Below the pieces are notes generated by a model that was not told the DNA's origin, searched no databases, and saw only the letters and a list, made by a program, of their open reading frames with translations. From Paramecium tetraurelia (taxonomy: Eukaryota > Ciliophora > Oligohymenophorea > Peniculida > Parameciidae): a stretch of 64,000 nucleotides of DNA. The position numbers and the translations under genes are program-made. This document shows, piece by piece, positions 63,343-64,000 of this stretch (its first letter is position 1; each line of letters begins with the position of its first letter). The stretch is from contig NW_001799555.1 in the NCBI RefSeq assembly GCF_000165425.1, positions 127,102 through 191,101 on the forward strand, given 5' to 3'.

Positions 63343-64000
63343 TCAGTCTATGCATAATAACAAAATAGCAAGTTTGCTTAAAATAGACGCTGAAAGGTAT
63401 ATAATGACGATCTGATTTTCATATTCCACATAGCCATCCTTCTATTGTTCTAAAATCTTGGGTTAGAGTACGGAGCAAACTTAGCATTTATTATCGACCC
63501 ACTTATAATTTGAAGCAGTCTCTCTCGAACAAGTTTCTATATCCAAATGTTAGGCATTCGTAGCTTCAATACATTGACCATTATTCCAAACGCATAAATA
63601 AAAGGTTGATTTTCCTTGTTTCACTATTCTCGCATTTGTGCAATCCTTCTCCTACTTTTTATCACTGCAAGTTATTGACACACAATTTCCTTAAGCATTC
63701 TTTTTACACTCAATAAGATTTACATCACATATTTTGTATCCTGTAAGTGATGTACAATCAATTAAATTCTACCCTTTGCATTAATTATCATTACTCCATA
63801 AGCATTCCTATTCCCCAGATTCAACACCTCTACAAGTTTTTTCACTTGTGTAATTTTTGCATTGTTGTAAACCATCAATACATGCATTATCCTAAATGGA
63901 ACATTCCTTATCATAAATTGGACAATGCTGTTCATTGTAATCTGGACAACTTGTAAAAGTATTACACATTTCAGTAGAATTCCAAAAGCAATGTGGTTTG
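63343..64000 (-). CDS. Cysteine-rich surface-antigen-like protein, 5' part beyond the window
   Basis: At least 219 residues; the start lies past base 64000. Repeated cysteine blocks include CNTFTSCPDYNEQHC, CIDGLQQCKNYTSEKTC, CLWSNDNQCKGQNLIDC and CVWNNGQC. The tail QIVIIYLSASILSKLAILLL is a hydrophobic end suitable for GPI addition or a membrane span. The pattern matches the antigen-like genes at 6520-7338 and 26243-27025. TGA at 63343-63345 lies 25 bases from the stop of the convergent GTPase-like gene. Confidence 0.72.

Overview
The window reads as a macronuclear chromosome segment of a ciliate, most likely Paramecium. Reading frames are open over long distances only if TAA and TAG encode glutamine and TGA is the only stop. 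Genes are packed tightly on both strands, often with 10 to 100 bases between them. Most are interrupted by very short GT...AG introns of about 20 to 30 nt (GTA...TAG), as in Paramecium. Most gene models were built by hand: codons were read with TGA as sole stop, and frames were joined across short introns. In most multi-exon models the spliced length is an exact multiple of three, which supports them.

Layout. 1-9210: the 3' end of an unknown gene, a PH-like/kinase gene, a Rossmann-fold protein, a cyclic-nucleotide-type K+ channel, a cysteine-rich surface-antigen-like gene, and two BAR-like coiled-coil genes flanking a DCP1-like gene. 10227-17903: E2F, BTB-TLDc, an ATP synthase d-like protein, an ARM-repeat/importin-like protein, a secreted or ER unknown, and a REEP/DP1 membrane protein. 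18004-27025: an ERK7/MAPK15-type kinase, an unknown, an antigen pseudogene, a PAP2/sphingomyelin-synthase-like protein, a U1A/U2B''-like RRM protein, a myristoylation-type unknown, and a second antigen gene. 27406-38645: a divergent hybrid histidine kinase, a small membrane protein, a large unknown, UFL1, a small acidic protein, a structured-RNA candidate, an RNA ligase-like gene and tRNA-Glu. 38722-48504: a zinc-type CDF transporter, a GH31 alpha-glucosidase, a NADAR-FHA-RRM fusion, RTF1, ODAD3/CCDC151 and an unknown. 48658-64000: a 1,123-residue coiled-coil protein, POMP/UMP1, COQ4, EXD2, two small unknowns, NEK, FHA-RING-CH, CDPK, a GTPase-like protein that has lost its nucleotide motifs, and a third antigen gene cut by the window edge.

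The genes do not form one pathway. Recurrent themes are signalling (five kinase-type genes), cilium biology (ODAD3, ERK7/MAPK15, NEK, coiled-coil protein), RNA biology (DCP1, U2B'', RTF1, RNA ligase, RRM fusion), and a dispersed family of cysteine-rich antigen-like genes with at least one relic.

The strongest candidates for something new are the NADAR-FHA-RRM fusion at 42494-44136, whose NADAR signature lacks the usual Glu-His, and the K+ channel carrying a CCHC zinc knuckle. Next come the pseudoGTPase at 62753-63318, the RNA ligase at 36831-38486 and the folded, GC-richer island at about 36391-36505. Several frames remain unresolved and are marked as such.
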